In this document: one piece after another, positions 35,051-44,506 of the stretch
Layout: each line of letters opens with the position of its first letter
Numbering within the stretch: the stretch's first letter is position 1
Assembly (NCBI RefSeq): GCF_001982605.1
Contig: NZ_MLCN01000001.1
Span: 1 to 64,000, forward strand
Length of the DNA: 64,000 nucleotides
Reading direction: 5' to 3'
DNA from: Alkanindiges hydrocarboniclasticus
GTDB taxonomy: Bacteria; Pseudomonadota; Gammaproteobacteria; Pseudomonadales; Moraxellaceae
The notes under the pieces: model-generated
The model's database searches: none
Seen by the model: the letters and a program-made list of their open reading frames with translations, nothing else
Told to the model about the DNA's origin: nothing
Translations under genes and position numbers: made by a program

Positions 35051-36193
35051 TTAACGCTCATCAGTCTGGAACAAAGCTGCCACAAATGACTTGGCAGAAA
35101 ACGGACGCAGGTCGTCAATTTTTTCTCCCACACCAATAAAACGAATGGGCACATTGGTACGGCTGGCAATATTAAACAGTACGCCTCCCTTGGCTGTGCC
35201 ATCCAGTTTGGTAATGGTTAAGCCAGTTAGCCCAACGGCATTGTCAAATTCCTGTACCTGATTAATGGCATTCTGGCCCGTGCCTGCATCCACCACCAGC
35301 ATAATTTCATGCGGTGCAGTGGCATCAATTTTTTGCATCACGCGTTTTACTTTTTTTAGTTCTTCCATCAGGTTGCTTTTGGTGTGCAAACGGCCTGCAG
35401 TATCAGCAATTAGCACATCAATGCCACGCGCACGCGCACTCTCAAATGCATCAAAAATCACCGAGGCACTGTCAGCACCATGACCTTGCGCTACTACCGA
35501 AATATTGTTGCGCTCACCCCAGATTTGCAACTGCTCAGTGGCCGCAGCACGGAAGGTATCGCCAGCAGCCAGCATGACTTTTTTGCCTTCACCCTGCAAC
35601 CGCTTGGCCAGCTTGCCAATGGTGGTGGTTTTGCCCACGCCATTTACACCAACCATTAAAATCACAAATGGTCTTTTGTTGCTATCAATGTGTAACGGCT
35701 TAACCCGTGGAGCCAGCAAGGTTACCAGCTCTTCCTGCAAGGCCTTGTACAGTGCATTGGAATAAATCAGTTCTTTACGCTCGGTGCGCTCGGTCAGGTT
35801 CTGGATAATGGTGCGGGTGGCATCCACGCCAATATCCGCTACCAGCAACTGGGTTTCTACTTCCTCCAGCAACTCATCATCAATTTCCTTACCGCCAATA
35901 AGAATATTAACCATGCCTTCGGTAAAGTTCTTGCGGGACTTGCTTAGGCCCGCTTTCATGCGACCAAAAAAACCGCCACTGTCAGCGCTATTGTCGCTAT
36001 CAGGTGCTGTTGCTGGCACAGTTGAAGCTGCGGCTGCTGGTGCTACCGGTTGTTCTGTTGCAGCACGCTCAGCAATACGCGGGGTTTCAACCACAGGAAT
36101 ATTGACTGCTGGCAGGCTGGGCAAGGTAACGTCGTCATCACCAATTTCTGCATCAATAACGAAGGTTTTCTGATCGGGTTGCTGAGGTTGCAT
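35051..36193 (-). CDS. ftsY: signal recognition particle receptor FtsY
   Basis: A 380-residue SRP-type GTPase that docks the SRP-ribosome complex at the membrane. The N-terminal acidic A domain (about 1-85) is short and Ala/Pro-rich. The NG domain follows with G1 GVNGVGKTTTIGKLA, DTFRAAATEQL, G3 IADTAGRLHT and G4 TKLDGTAKGG. The C-terminal GVGEKIDDLRPF is universal. ATG at 36193 is preferred over GTG at 36217 because GGAG lies 5 nt upstream. It is divergent from the M16 peptidase pair. Confidence 0.95.
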   Translation of the reverse strand: MQPQQPDQKTFVIDAEIGDDDVTLPSLPAVNIPVVETPRIAERAATEQPVAPAAAASTVPATAPDSDNSADSGGFFGRMKAGLSKSRKNFTEGMVNILIGGKEIDDELLEEVETQLLVADIGVDATRTIIQNLTERTERKELIYSNALYKALQEELVTLLAPRVKPLHIDSNKRPFVILMVGVNGVGKTTTIGKLAKRLQGEGKKVMLAAGDTFRAAATEQLQIWGERNNISVVAQGHGADSASVIFDAFESARARGIDVLIADTAGRLHTKSNLMEELKKVKRVMQKIDATAPHEIMLVVDAGTGQNAINQVQEFDNAVGLTGLTITKLDGTAKGGVLFNIASRTNVPIRFIGVGEKIDDLRPFSAKSFVAALFQTDER

Positions 36194-36482
36194 ACTTGCT
36201 CCGGCGCCTTTATTCACAACTTTTAAATGCGGTGTATCCTAGCATATTGCATGGATTTTTATGGAAGCATTGTGGATTTTCTTCACGTTAAATAACAAAC
36301 AAATTGTACTTTTTGCCGCAAAAAAGCTGGCAAGTTTGGCTGGCTTGAGTATGCTTGGTTTCTGCTGCTATCACGCTAGTTCATTAAAACCAGCGACTGG
36401 GCAGCAGGTTGATTTCATCAGGGAATTTTTTAGAAATTTAAAAGATCATGGCTATTTCAATCCGGTTTTTTGACTTTTTAGC

Positions 36483-38093
36483 ATGATGCTGGACGATACA
36501 GGTTTACTAGAAAATATGATTACGCGAATGCAGCAGCCCCTTTTACCATTTTCATTTCATTTAAAACAATTTCAGCAGCTCTGGACAATCAGGCAGCTTT
36601 TTCGGTTAAGCCAATACAGCCTGATTGGTTTAAGCCTTGGCGTGCCCCTGTCTGCAATGGCCAAGCCAAACCCGGCAAATAGCTCAGTCATTACGCCGGC
36701 ACCAATTCAGGTCAAAACCAAAACTTATGAAGAAACCCTGCCCAATGGCCTAAAAGTCATTATCCGTGAAGATCACCGTGCGCCGGTAGCCATGACCCAG
36801 ATCTGGTACAAGGTGGGTTCTACTGATGAAACCGGTGACGAACTTGGCTTGTCACATGCGCTGGAACATATGATGTTCAAGGGCACCAGCAAGGTGCCGG
36901 GCGAAGAGTTATCACGGATTAGCGGCAAGTTTGGTGGTTCAACCAACGCTTTTACCTCCAGCAATTACACAGGTTATTACCAGCTTTATCCAGCACAATA
37001 TGTACCCTTGGCGCTGGAACTCGAAGCTGACCGCATGCAAAACCTGCAGTTGCGCCAGCAAGATTTTGAGCCGGAAATGCGGGTGATTATGGAAGAACGC
37101 CGCCAGCGTACTGATGATAATCCCAAAGCACTGGCTTATGAAAAATTCCGCTGGATGGCCTATCCCACCAGCCCGTTACGCCAACCCACCATTGGCCACA
37201 TGAAAAATCTGGAAGGCCTGAAACTCGATTCACTCAAACGCTGGTATCAAAAATGGTATACACCCAACAATGCAACCCTGATTATTGTTGGCGATGTTGA
37301 CCCTAAAAAAACCATGTATGACGTGCGCCGTTACTTTGGTGATATGCCGCGCCGACCAACACCCGTCCGTTCGGATGTCAGCGAATTTCAGCATATTGGC
37401 GAGCGGCAAATGGATGTCACTGTGCCCGTGCAAATTCCAGCGCTCTATCTGGCCTGGAATGTTGATTCACTACAAACAGCCGATAATCCGGATAAGGCTT
37501 ATGCATTAGCCTTGCTACAATCGGTGCTGGATGGTGGTTTATCTGCCCGTTTTGAAAGCCGCCTGATTCGCGAACAACGCATTCTGGCATCAGTGAGTTG
37601 TAACTATGATCTGTTTAGCCGCGGTAGTAGCCTATTTACCATTACGGCTATTCCGGAACAGGGTGTGACGCTGGAGCAGGCTCGTACAGCGATTCTGGCC
37701 GAGGTGGAAAAACTTAAAACCGATCCCATTACGCCTGCCGAACTGGAACGGGTAAAAACCAGTTATCTGGCTGAGCTGGTGTATAGTCAGGATAGCATCG
37801 CCGGTCAGGCGCAGTTGATTGGAATACTGGAAAGTGCTGACTTAAGCTATAAGATTATTGATACCCTGCCGCAAAAATTAAACCAGTTGTCTGTGCCTTA
37901 CATGCAGCAAATTGCCCAGCAATATCTGGTACGTGACAATTTAAGTACCATGTATTTGCGCACTCCTGACAGCAAAACAGTTGCCAAAGCACAAAATCCG
38001 GTACAGCCAATCCCACAGCAAGCTCCAAGTGCTACGGCCAGCGCTACAACTACAGATCCTGTAAGCAGTACCAATGCAGGAAGCAATCCCTAA
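36483..38093 (+). CDS. M16-family zinc metallopeptidase, catalytic subunit
   Basis: A 536-residue pitrilysin-family (M16) peptidase. The inverted zinc motif HxxEH is H125-A-L-E128-H129, with the third ligand Glu in LELEADRM about 75 residues on. A hydrophobic export signal (YSLIGLSLGVPLSAMA) near residues 45-60 points to the periplasm. The C terminus is a Pro/Ala/Thr-rich tail after about residue 500. The start is uncertain, since no ribosome-binding site is clear. It overlaps the next M16 gene by one base, so the two probably form a catalytic/non-catalytic pair. Confidence 0.88.
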   Translation: MMLDDTGLLENMITRMQQPLLPFSFHLKQFQQLWTIRQLFRLSQYSLIGLSLGVPLSAMAKPNPANSSVITPAPIQVKTKTYEETLPNGLKVIIREDHRAPVAMTQIWYKVGSTDETGDELGLSHALEHMMFKGTSKVPGEELSRISGKFGGSTNAFTSSNYTGYYQLYPAQYVPLALELEADRMQNLQLRQQDFEPEMRVIMEERRQRTDDNPKALAYEKFRWMAYPTSPLRQPTIGHMKNLEGLKLDSLKRWYQKWYTPNNATLIIVGDVDPKKTMYDVRRYFGDMPRRPTPVRSDVSEFQHIGERQMDVTVPVQIPALYLAWNVDSLQTADNPDKAYALALLQSVLDGGLSARFESRLIREQRILASVSCNYDLFSRGSSLFTITAIPEQGVTLEQARTAILAEVEKLKTDPITPAELERVKTSYLAELVYSQDSIAGQAQLIGILESADLSYKIIDTLPQKLNQLSVPYMQQIAQQYLVRDNLSTMYLRTPDSKTVAKAQNPVQPIPQQAPSATASATTTDPVSSTNAGSNP

Positions 38094-39826
38094 TGAACCC
38101 GACCCTTATTAAAACCATGTGTCCTACTATGCCCTGTTCCCGCGCGCTCCTGTCGCGTTTTACTGCCAGTTTTTTAAGCATTGCCATGGCTGCGACTACA
38201 ATTTCCGGCCTGGCTACCACTCAGGTCTGGGCTGAGGAATCCCATCAGGCCGAACCCAGTGATGCACCCATTACCTCACTGGCAACCCTAAGCAGCTTGC
38301 GTAATATTACAGCTTCAGCAGCAATCAAAACCCCAGCCATTGAAAACCTGCCCACCAAAACCGGCACGCCCACCTTGTTTGTGGCCGCACCAGAATTGCC
38401 CATAGTGGATATTCGCTTAACCTTTGATGCCGGTTCTGCACGTGACAGTGAATTGCGCGAAGGATTATATGGTCTGGCGTCTTTAACCTCGCAACTGCTG
38501 GATGAAGGCACTTCAAGCCAGAGCACTGATGACATTGCTGCCAATTTTGAACGTCTTGGTGCAGAATTTAGTGCAACGTCTTACCGTGATATGTTTACCG
38601 TTAGCTTGCGTACCCTATCCGACCCGGCTTATTTCAATCCTGCGGTAGACCAGTTACTTGCCATTTTAAAAGATGCCCAGTTCCCACAGGCCAGTATTGA
38701 CCGGATACTGAACAATGCTGCCATTGGCCAACAACAGCGCAAGGAATCACCGGGTGCCATGGTTGGCATCCGGTTTTACCGCGAGCTATATGGCAAGCAC
38801 CCTTATGCCGAACCAACCACAGGTACTGAGGCCAGCCTCAAGAAAATCAAGCCAGAAGATATCCGTCGCTTTAAGGACACCTATCTGGTGGCTAAAAACC
38901 TGAATATTGCCATTACCGGACAACTCAGCCGTGATCAGGCCCAACAGTTGGCCAACCGGATTAGCCAGAGTTTACCTGCCGGCCAGAAGGCACGTTCGCT
39001 ACCCACACCCCAACCCTTGACCAGTGCAAAAACCATAGCTGTGCCATTTAACTCCAGCCAGTCACACGTAATGATTGGCCAGTTGGGAATTACCCGTGAT
39101 AACCCGGATATTTATGCCTTAACAGTTGGCAATGAAATGCTGGGTGGTGATGGCTTTAGCGCGCTGTTAATGAAAGAACTCCGCGAAAAACGTGGCCTGA
39201 CTTATGGAGCCTATAGTGGGTTTACCTCCATGCGCACCACCGGGCCATTTATCATTAGCTACTCGACCCGGGGTGATCAGGCTGTTGAAAGCATCAAGGT
39301 GGCCAAACAAACCCTGCAAAACTTTTTAACCCAGCCGCTGGATCAGCAACTGCTGAGCGAAACCAAAGAAGGCTTGCTCAAAAGCTATCCGCTATCGCTA
39401 TCCAGCAATGAAAGTATTCTGGGTTATCTGGGCATGATTGGCTTTTACCAGTTGCCAACCAGCTATCTGGCCGATTACCCAAAAAAAATCGAAGCAGTAA
39501 CCACGCAGGAAATTCAGGCTGCCTTACGCAAATATATTCAGCCATCCAACATGTTAACAGTCGTGGTTGGGCAACCATTTGATAGCAATGCCTTAAATAC
39601 ACCCATTGCACCGGCTACCGCAGCCAGCCAGCCCGGTGAATCGCTTGCTTTACCACAGCAAGCCATTGGCACAGAACCTGCTCAACCACCGGTAACTCCG
39701 GACATCTCACCAACCACACAGCCTGCTCAGCCCGTGCATCCGGCGAATACCGTTATCCAGCCCATCAGCCCGTCAATTGTACCGGATGCAAGCACAGAGG
39801 CCATTAGCCCAACAGGTCAACCCTAA
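38093..39826 (+). CDS. M16-family peptidase-like protein, non-catalytic partner
   Basis: A 577-residue M16 homologue that lacks HxxEH: the equivalent segment reads GLASLTSQLLDEG. It keeps the C-terminal-type R/Y signature (LREKRGLTYGAYSGF) seen in partner subunits. A signal sequence lies at about 20-45 (FLSIAMAATTISGLATTQVWA region). The last 70 residues are Pro/Gln/Thr-rich and of low complexity. Its start overlaps the catalytic subunit's stop (TAATG), and xseA starts one base after its stop. Confidence 0.87.
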   Translation: MNPTLIKTMCPTMPCSRALLSRFTASFLSIAMAATTISGLATTQVWAEESHQAEPSDAPITSLATLSSLRNITASAAIKTPAIENLPTKTGTPTLFVAAPELPIVDIRLTFDAGSARDSELREGLYGLASLTSQLLDEGTSSQSTDDIAANFERLGAEFSATSYRDMFTVSLRTLSDPAYFNPAVDQLLAILKDAQFPQASIDRILNNAAIGQQQRKESPGAMVGIRFYRELYGKHPYAEPTTGTEASLKKIKPEDIRRFKDTYLVAKNLNIAITGQLSRDQAQQLANRISQSLPAGQKARSLPTPQPLTSAKTIAVPFNSSQSHVMIGQLGITRDNPDIYALTVGNEMLGGDGFSALLMKELREKRGLTYGAYSGFTSMRTTGPFIISYSTRGDQAVESIKVAKQTLQNFLTQPLDQQLLSETKEGLLKSYPLSLSSNESILGYLGMIGFYQLPTSYLADYPKKIEAVTTQEIQAALRKYIQPSNMLTVVVGQPFDSNALNTPIAPATAASQPGESLALPQQAIGTEPAQPPVTPDISPTTQPAQPVHPANTVIQPISPSIVPDASTEAISPTGQP

Positions 39827-39827
39827 T

Positions 39828-41225
39828 ATGGCAACTCTTGATGGTTTTGGAAATTTTGGCAATGGCAACTTTGCACCAGATGATTGGGGTAAAGGTGGTT
39901 TTGGCAGCGTTCGCCTGAGTGAGTACTTACATGCCATCCAGACAGTCATCAAGTTAAGTTTTGATGAAGGAACCTGGGTTAAGGCTGAAATTACCAGCAT
40001 GAGCAGCAAAACCGGTCATTATTATTTTGAACTGGCTGAAAAAGATCAGTTTACTGATAAAACCGTTGCGACCTGCCGCGCTACCTTGTGGCGTGGTCAA
40101 GCCCAGCGCCTGATCAGTCAATTTAAGGCAGAAAGTGGTATTGATCTGGCTAAAAACCTAAGCGTACTGGTCAAGGTACGCCCCAATTTTAACCCGCAAT
40201 ACGGGTTTTCACTTAATATCGAAGACATTGATTCCAGCTATACGCTAGGTGATCTGGCACAAAAATATCAGGATATTGTACGGCAGCTGGTCGAGGACGA
40301 ACTCATTGACCTGAATCGCAATTTGCCGAATCCATTTGATATCCGTCAGGTGCTGGTGATTGCACCGGAAAAAGCAGCCGGGCTTGGTGATTTTCAAAAA
40401 GATGCTGACCTACTGGCGCAGCATGGCGTGTGCGAGTTTATTTATGCGCACGCCACTTTTCAGGGAATTGATGCGCCCAAAACCATTCAGAAAGCATTGT
40501 TCGATAGCCTGCAACACTGGCAGGACAATAAGCAGGGTTTGCCCGATCTGGTGGTAATCATTCGCGGTGGCGGTGCAGTTAATGATCTGGCCTACCTGAA
40601 TGACTATACGCTTGCTGCCATGCTAGCCCAAAGCCCTGTCCCTGTATGGGTGGGTATTGGCCATGAACGTGACCGCACGATTCTGGATGAAATTTCCCAT
40701 CGCTCGTTTGACACGCCTAGCAAAGTGATTGCTGGTATTAGAAACCATATTGCCAACGTCACCGAACAGGCCGCAAGCTACTTCGACAGCATTCAGTCGA
40801 TTGCCCACTATGCCTTTAATGCAGGGCTGGCAGAGCTGGAAACCCTGATGGCGCTTAGCCAGCGCAGTAGCAAATACAAGCTGCTTCAGCTTAACCAGCA
40901 GGCAGACCAGCTACTTGAGGCACATCATTATCTGGCCCAGCAACACATCAAACAGGCACAGCAGCAAACCGAGCAACTGATGCGCGAAATGCTGCTACAA
41001 AGTCCCAAGCAAACACTGGAGCGCGGCTATGCCATTGTAAGACTAAATGGCAAGCCAGTCCGTTCAATCCAGGAGCTGCAAAAGGCTTCTGTACATTCTA
41101 TAGATCATCAGCTCGCAGCCAGCCCCTCTATAGTTGCGCAAGGTCACGGCCAGAATATTGTTCAGATTGACATGCAGGATGGACAAGCCAGTGTCCAGCT
41201 AGATACTATAAATTTTCTTGAGTGA
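39828..41225 (+). CDS. xseA: exodeoxyribonuclease VII large subunit
   Basis: A 465-residue catalytic subunit of ExoVII, which degrades single-stranded DNA from both ends. The N-terminal OB domain (VRLSEYLHAIQTVIKLSFDE in part, WVKAEITSMSSKTGHYYFEL in part) is followed by the catalytic region with VLVIAPEKAAGLGDF, IIRGGGAVNDLAYLND and VGIGHERDRTILDE, and a coiled-coil C-terminal part. ATG at 39828 follows the preceding stop directly; longer frames are not needed. Confidence 0.94.
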   Translation: MATLDGFGNFGNGNFAPDDWGKGGFGSVRLSEYLHAIQTVIKLSFDEGTWVKAEITSMSSKTGHYYFELAEKDQFTDKTVATCRATLWRGQAQRLISQFKAESGIDLAKNLSVLVKVRPNFNPQYGFSLNIEDIDSSYTLGDLAQKYQDIVRQLVEDELIDLNRNLPNPFDIRQVLVIAPEKAAGLGDFQKDADLLAQHGVCEFIYAHATFQGIDAPKTIQKALFDSLQHWQDNKQGLPDLVVIIRGGGAVNDLAYLNDYTLAAMLAQSPVPVWVGIGHERDRTILDEISHRSFDTPSKVIAGIRNHIANVTEQAASYFDSIQSIAHYAFNAGLAELETLMALSQRSSKYKLLQLNQQADQLLEAHHYLAQQHIKQAQQQTEQLMREMLLQSPKQTLERGYAIVRLNGKPVRSIQELQKASVHSIDHQLAASPSIVAQGHGQNIVQIDMQDGQASVQLDTINFLE

Positions 41226-41232
41226 ATCCAAT

Positions 41233-41457
41233 ATGACCAAAGCAGACATTAAATCATCAGTTGATCATTCCACACTGGATTTTAAGCAGGCTTTTGCCGT
41301 TCTCAAACAGAATGCCGAACGGCTTGAAGCGCAGCAGGAACCTGATCTGGATCAGCTAATGGTCATTGTGGAAGAATCCATGCAAGCCTACAAAGTATGC
41401 AAGCAACGGATTAAGGCTGTACAAGATGCCCTAAACCAGACCTTTGAGCATGATTAA
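41233..41457 (+). CDS. xseB: exodeoxyribonuclease VII small subunit
   Basis: A 74-residue helical subunit that binds the XseA coiled coil. DFKQAFAVLKQNAERLE and the DLDQLMVIVEESMQAYKVCK region (as adjoining blocks) match XseB, and the length is normal. The ATG at 41233 lies 7 bp after the xseA stop; a TTG at 41218 would overlap xseA. Confidence 0.92.
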   Translation: MTKADIKSSVDHSTLDFKQAFAVLKQNAERLEAQQEPDLDQLMVIVEESMQAYKVCKQRIKAVQDALNQTFEHD

Positions 41458-41480
41458 TTGTGTTCTAGGCAATTGCTATA

Positions 41481-41520
41481 AAAAAACGATGTATGAATAG
41501 AAAATCATACATCGTTTTTT
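41481..41520. terminator. bidirectional terminator behind xseB
   Basis: AAAAAACGATGTATGA pairs with TCATACATCGTTTTTT, a perfect 16-bp stem with an 8-nt loop and A/T tracts on both sides. Confidence 0.93.
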
Positions 41521-41621
41521 GCATTCAAGCGATTTTATCAAAACCGCTTAATTGATCTTTAGAAGCTTGAGGGCCTCAGTTCTAGCTGAGTAAACTTCAG
41601 TTATCGTAGATGACACTAAAA

Positions 41622-42104
41622 TTAACGATTTTGCTTGCTGGTAAACTGGCCATCTTCATCACGGGACTGATTACCGTTCTGATTGGACTGCTGGCCACGT
41701 TGACTGCCCTGCTGCTTACCGCTTGAGCTGTCATTTTGGGTATATTGGTTATTGCCCTGACTGTTGTTGCTTTGCTTGCCCTGGTTTTGGTTATTGCTAC
41801 CCTGTTGCTTGCTATTACTATCGCTGCTTTGGGTTTGCTGACCTTGTCCACCATGGCTTTTTGAACCCGCCTGACGAGCTTCTTCAGATGTAAATTCATG
41901 AGCATTACCGCTGGCATGTGCAGCACGGCCACCTTCACTGGCAATTTCACGCTGACGGTCTGGATCCATGCTGGCAAAGCCCCGATTAGAAGTTCCACCA
42001 CCTTGCTGTTGTTGCTGGCCGCCCTGCTGTTGATGTTGTTTGCCTTGATTACTGTCTTGATTAGACTGATTTTTTCCTTGAGAATTATTTGAACGATTAG
42101 ACAT
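41622..42104 (-). CDS. KGG-type general stress protein, Q/N-rich
   Basis: A 160-residue, fully hydrophilic protein. The N-terminal third is rich in Q, N, S and G. The middle has the stress-protein repeat GFASMDPDRQREIASEGG and a second half-motif FTSEEARQAGSKSHGG, like YciG/GsiB-type KGG proteins (here EGG and HGG replace KGG). The C-terminal half is again Q/N/S/G. It is probably disordered and induced by stress or stationary phase. The ATG at 42104 has AGGTAGGTG upstream. Confidence 0.8.
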   Translation of the reverse strand: MSNRSNNSQGKNQSNQDSNQGKQHQQQGGQQQQQGGGTSNRGFASMDPDRQREIASEGGRAAHASGNAHEFTSEEARQAGSKSHGGQGQQTQSSDSNSKQQGSNNQNQGKQSNNSQGNNQYTQNDSSSGKQQGSQRGQQSNQNGNQSRDEDGQFTSKQNR

Positions 42105-42582
42105 ATTACACCTACCTTTCGAATTTAATAACATGGGTTAATAACATACCGAAGTTTCGGTTTAAACAAGGTAAGCGCATTAAACAGATTACACTGTCTG
42201 AAAAACTGTAGAGTTTTACAACCTTAAGCCAGCATTAAGTCATTAAATGTAATACAGGTAAATTTATATAAATATAGCCCGATTAGTTACTTTCTTAAAA
42301 TACTTGTTTCAATAGTTTAAGTGATTGTATTTATAATTAAATTAAGCATTAAATATAACAATTATCCTAAATCTATATTTTTCTAATTTACATCTTAAAT
42401 TAAACCTAGCAGAGAATATGTAGGCTATTTTTTGGAGTTGATCACAGATTTTTAATCAGGAGTATAAGCAATATAATTCTGTTACTATTTACAATAAATT
42501 AAGACTTCCTACTGTGTTGAAGAATATGAAGAATTTCCGGTTAACGGCATTTCTTTACACACAACAACTTTGAAAAAGTGAC
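42105..42582. other. AT-rich intergenic region, no gene seen
   Basis: About 480 bp, very AT-rich. It includes the promoter of the stress gene. A short 62-codon minus-strand frame at 42555-42743 is out of frame with the DUF2171 pseudogene and is not accepted. Confidence 0.4.
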
Positions 42583-42828
42583 TTATAGAGAGCGCCATTG
42601 CTGCTGTGCTTCTGCGGCTGTTTTATTGAGTATGACTTGCCCATTCTCAACCCATTCAATCCAGTCCAATGGAACTGTATGATGGGTGTTATCTGCTGCT
42701 GAGTCATTCTTTGCCAGTTTGAACTAAACAGTCCCAATAGCATGATCTACTTCACCAACATGTTGCTGGTTAGAGCCTAACACCTCAGCATGGGGTTTAA
42801 TGTCATTAATATCAATTTAAGTAGCCAT
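42583..42828 (-). pseudogene. DUF2171 protein interrupted by two in-frame stops
   Basis: Read from the ATG at 42828, with TAGGAG upstream, the 82 codons give MAT-stop, then IDINDIKPHAEVLGSNQQHV, GEVDHAIGTV-stop, FKLAKNDSAADNTHHTVPLD and WIEWVENGQVILNKTAAEAQ, ending QQWRSL and a terminal stop. This is a complete DUF2171-type protein (the D-I-x-x-H-x-x-V-x-G-S, G-x-V-D-H, PLDWIE and LNKTAxEAxxQW pattern). The nonsense codons are TAA at codon 4 and TAG at codon 35, with no frameshift. Confidence 0.75.
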
Positions 42829-43128
42829 TACCAACTCCTATAGTTATCTATGTTTCAAAAGAATTAAAGCCTCTAAACAGGAAATCTTTTCCGTTAAACT
42901 GCTTCACCTGTCTTGTATTAATCATTATTTTTTAATCCATTAAAATATATAAAAATTATAAATTTAATGAAAGTAAGATTTTATGACTAAGTAATTTCTG
43001 GTTCACAAATTCTGCATTTTATTTTTTTAGCAAGTATCTTTGTATATTGATTGTTCCCAACACTTTAAAATAACTCAAAGCATTGTATTAATGCATATTC
43101 CAGAATAATTGAAAGATGAGGTATATTG
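42829..43128. other. AT-rich intergenic region upstream of the SDR gene
   Basis: About 300 bp of AT-rich sequence between divergent features; no ORF or clear element was seen. Confidence 0.4.
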
Positions 43129-44007
43129 ATGAGTACCATATTAATTACTGGGGCAGGGACTGGATTTGGTCGTGAATCTGCCCTTCGCCTCGCTGAAAAA
43201 GGCCATGCTGTAATTGCTGGAGTGGAAATATTTCCACAGATTTTTGAATTGCAGCAGGAAGCCAAAAAGCGTGGTGTTAGCCTTCAAGTTGAAAAACTGG
43301 ACATTACCAATGAAAAAGACCGTGAAAAAGCATGGCAATGGGATATTGATGTATTGGTAAACAATGCTGGTGTTGCAGAAGGTGGGGCTGTGGCTGATAT
43401 CCCCGAGAAAAACCTGCGTCATCAATTTGAAGTTAATGTGTTTGGAACCATTTTGCTCACCCAAGGGTTTGCCAAAAATATGGCCCAAAAAAAAGAAGGA
43501 AAAATCATTTTTATTTCTTCAGTTGCCGGGTTAATGACTGATCCTTTTTCCGGCCCTTATTCTGCTTCCAAACATGCACTAGAAGCATTTGCCACTGCCC
43601 TGCATAAGGAACTAAAAGAATTTGGTATTCAGGTCGCTACTGTTAATCCGGGTCCCTATCTTACTGGCTTTAATGACCGGATGTATGAAACCTGGAAAAA
43701 CTGGGATGACAACCCGTCAACACGCCTATTTGACTATAATCGACTGGCCTTTCCACACATGCAATTTGATCCGGAAGCTGTATATGACACAGTGGTTGAG
43801 GTGGTCACTGGCAAAAGCAAGCTATATCGTAATGTTGTGCCTAAAGCCATGAAAAAACAGCTTCAAGTGCTAATGGCCGCTGAGTGGGAAGCAACCCAAA
43901 ACGCTGATACCGATAAACGTGATGATATGGTGCAACAGGCCTATGATATGAAACCGGGCACACCGGCAAAAACCTTTATTCTGGATAGAATCCTCAAAAG
44001 TTTTTAA
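43129..44007 (+). CDS. short-chain dehydrogenase/reductase
   Basis: A 292-residue classical SDR. The cofactor motif TGxxxGxG is TGAGTGFGRES, NNAG is present (VLVNNAGVAEGG), the catalytic Ser is in IFISSVAGL and YxxxK is Y-S-A-S-K (GPYSASKHALEAF). The acidic residue after beta-2 is in GVEIFPQ, so NAD preference is possible. The substrate is unknown. The ATG at 43129 has GATGAGG upstream. It stands alone with a strong terminator. Confidence 0.87.
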   Translation: MSTILITGAGTGFGRESALRLAEKGHAVIAGVEIFPQIFELQQEAKKRGVSLQVEKLDITNEKDREKAWQWDIDVLVNNAGVAEGGAVADIPEKNLRHQFEVNVFGTILLTQGFAKNMAQKKEGKIIFISSVAGLMTDPFSGPYSASKHALEAFATALHKELKEFGIQVATVNPGPYLTGFNDRMYETWKNWDDNPSTRLFDYNRLAFPHMQFDPEAVYDTVVEVVTGKSKLYRNVVPKAMKKQLQVLMAAEWEATQNADTDKRDDMVQQAYDMKPGTPAKTFILDRILKSF

Positions 44008-44053
44008 TATAGGGTATGCGCTGTTCATCAACAGCAATTGAAAAATCACCATT

Positions 44054-44091
44054 AAAAAAGCCGTTCAGGTAAACTGCTGAACGGCTTTTTT
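44054..44091. terminator. bidirectional terminator
   Basis: AAAAAAGCCGTTCAG pairs perfectly with CTGAACGGCTTTTTT (15 bp), between the convergent SDR and unknown genes. Confidence 0.93.
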
Positions 44092-44122
44092 AATACGGGT
44101 TGGTTAATTCTTTAGAGTGGTT

Positions 44123-44506
44123 TTAAAACAGGCTGTTCATATCCATCGACTCACCCGTGGACGACCTGAGCTGATGGATCTTTTCTGAAGCCACTGCAAT
44201 CGGCAATACCTTGTTAATTAACTCAATCAAATCCGGGAAGGTCTTTAAAGCCACAAATTGCGGGTCGCAGCCGGCCAGCAAGTCCAGCTCTACCAGATAG
44301 GCATAATGTGCCCGTTCAGGGTTACCTACATATACTTCCATAATGACATCACCACAGATCATATTGCCAATACTCATGGCATCTGCTGGTTCATAGCCCG
44401 CATTTCTAATATCTTCAGACAGGTCAATACTGCCAGTTTCCTTTTGAGTATGTGTAAGAAAATCTTCAATTTCTGACCAGCCATATTTATAGCTAAATTT
44501 CCACAT
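44123..44506 (-). CDS. protein of unknown function
   Basis: A 127-residue soluble protein that I do not recognise. It has a mixed, slightly acidic composition, two Cys (in MICGDVIMEVY and LLAGCDPQF), no signal peptide and no membrane segment. The ATG at 44506 has AAAAGGA about 9 nt upstream, and a bidirectional terminator sits behind the stop, so it is likely a real gene. It has no neighbour on the same strand within 500 bp. Confidence 0.65.
   Translation of the reverse strand: MWKFSYKYGWSEIEDFLTHTQKETGSIDLSEDIRNAGYEPADAMSIGNMICGDVIMEVYVGNPERAHYAYLVELDLLAGCDPQFVALKTFPDLIELINKVLPIAVASEKIHQLRSSTGESMDMNSLF

Noticed and set aside
36261-36473. 70-codon plus-strand ORF upstream of the M16 gene
   Set aside because: No ribosome-binding site, no recognisable family and no conserved features; it lies in the ftsY/M16 divergent promoter region.
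42555-42743. 62-codon minus-strand ORF
   Set aside because: It is out of frame with the DUF2171 pseudogene, which explains the same bases better by family similarity.
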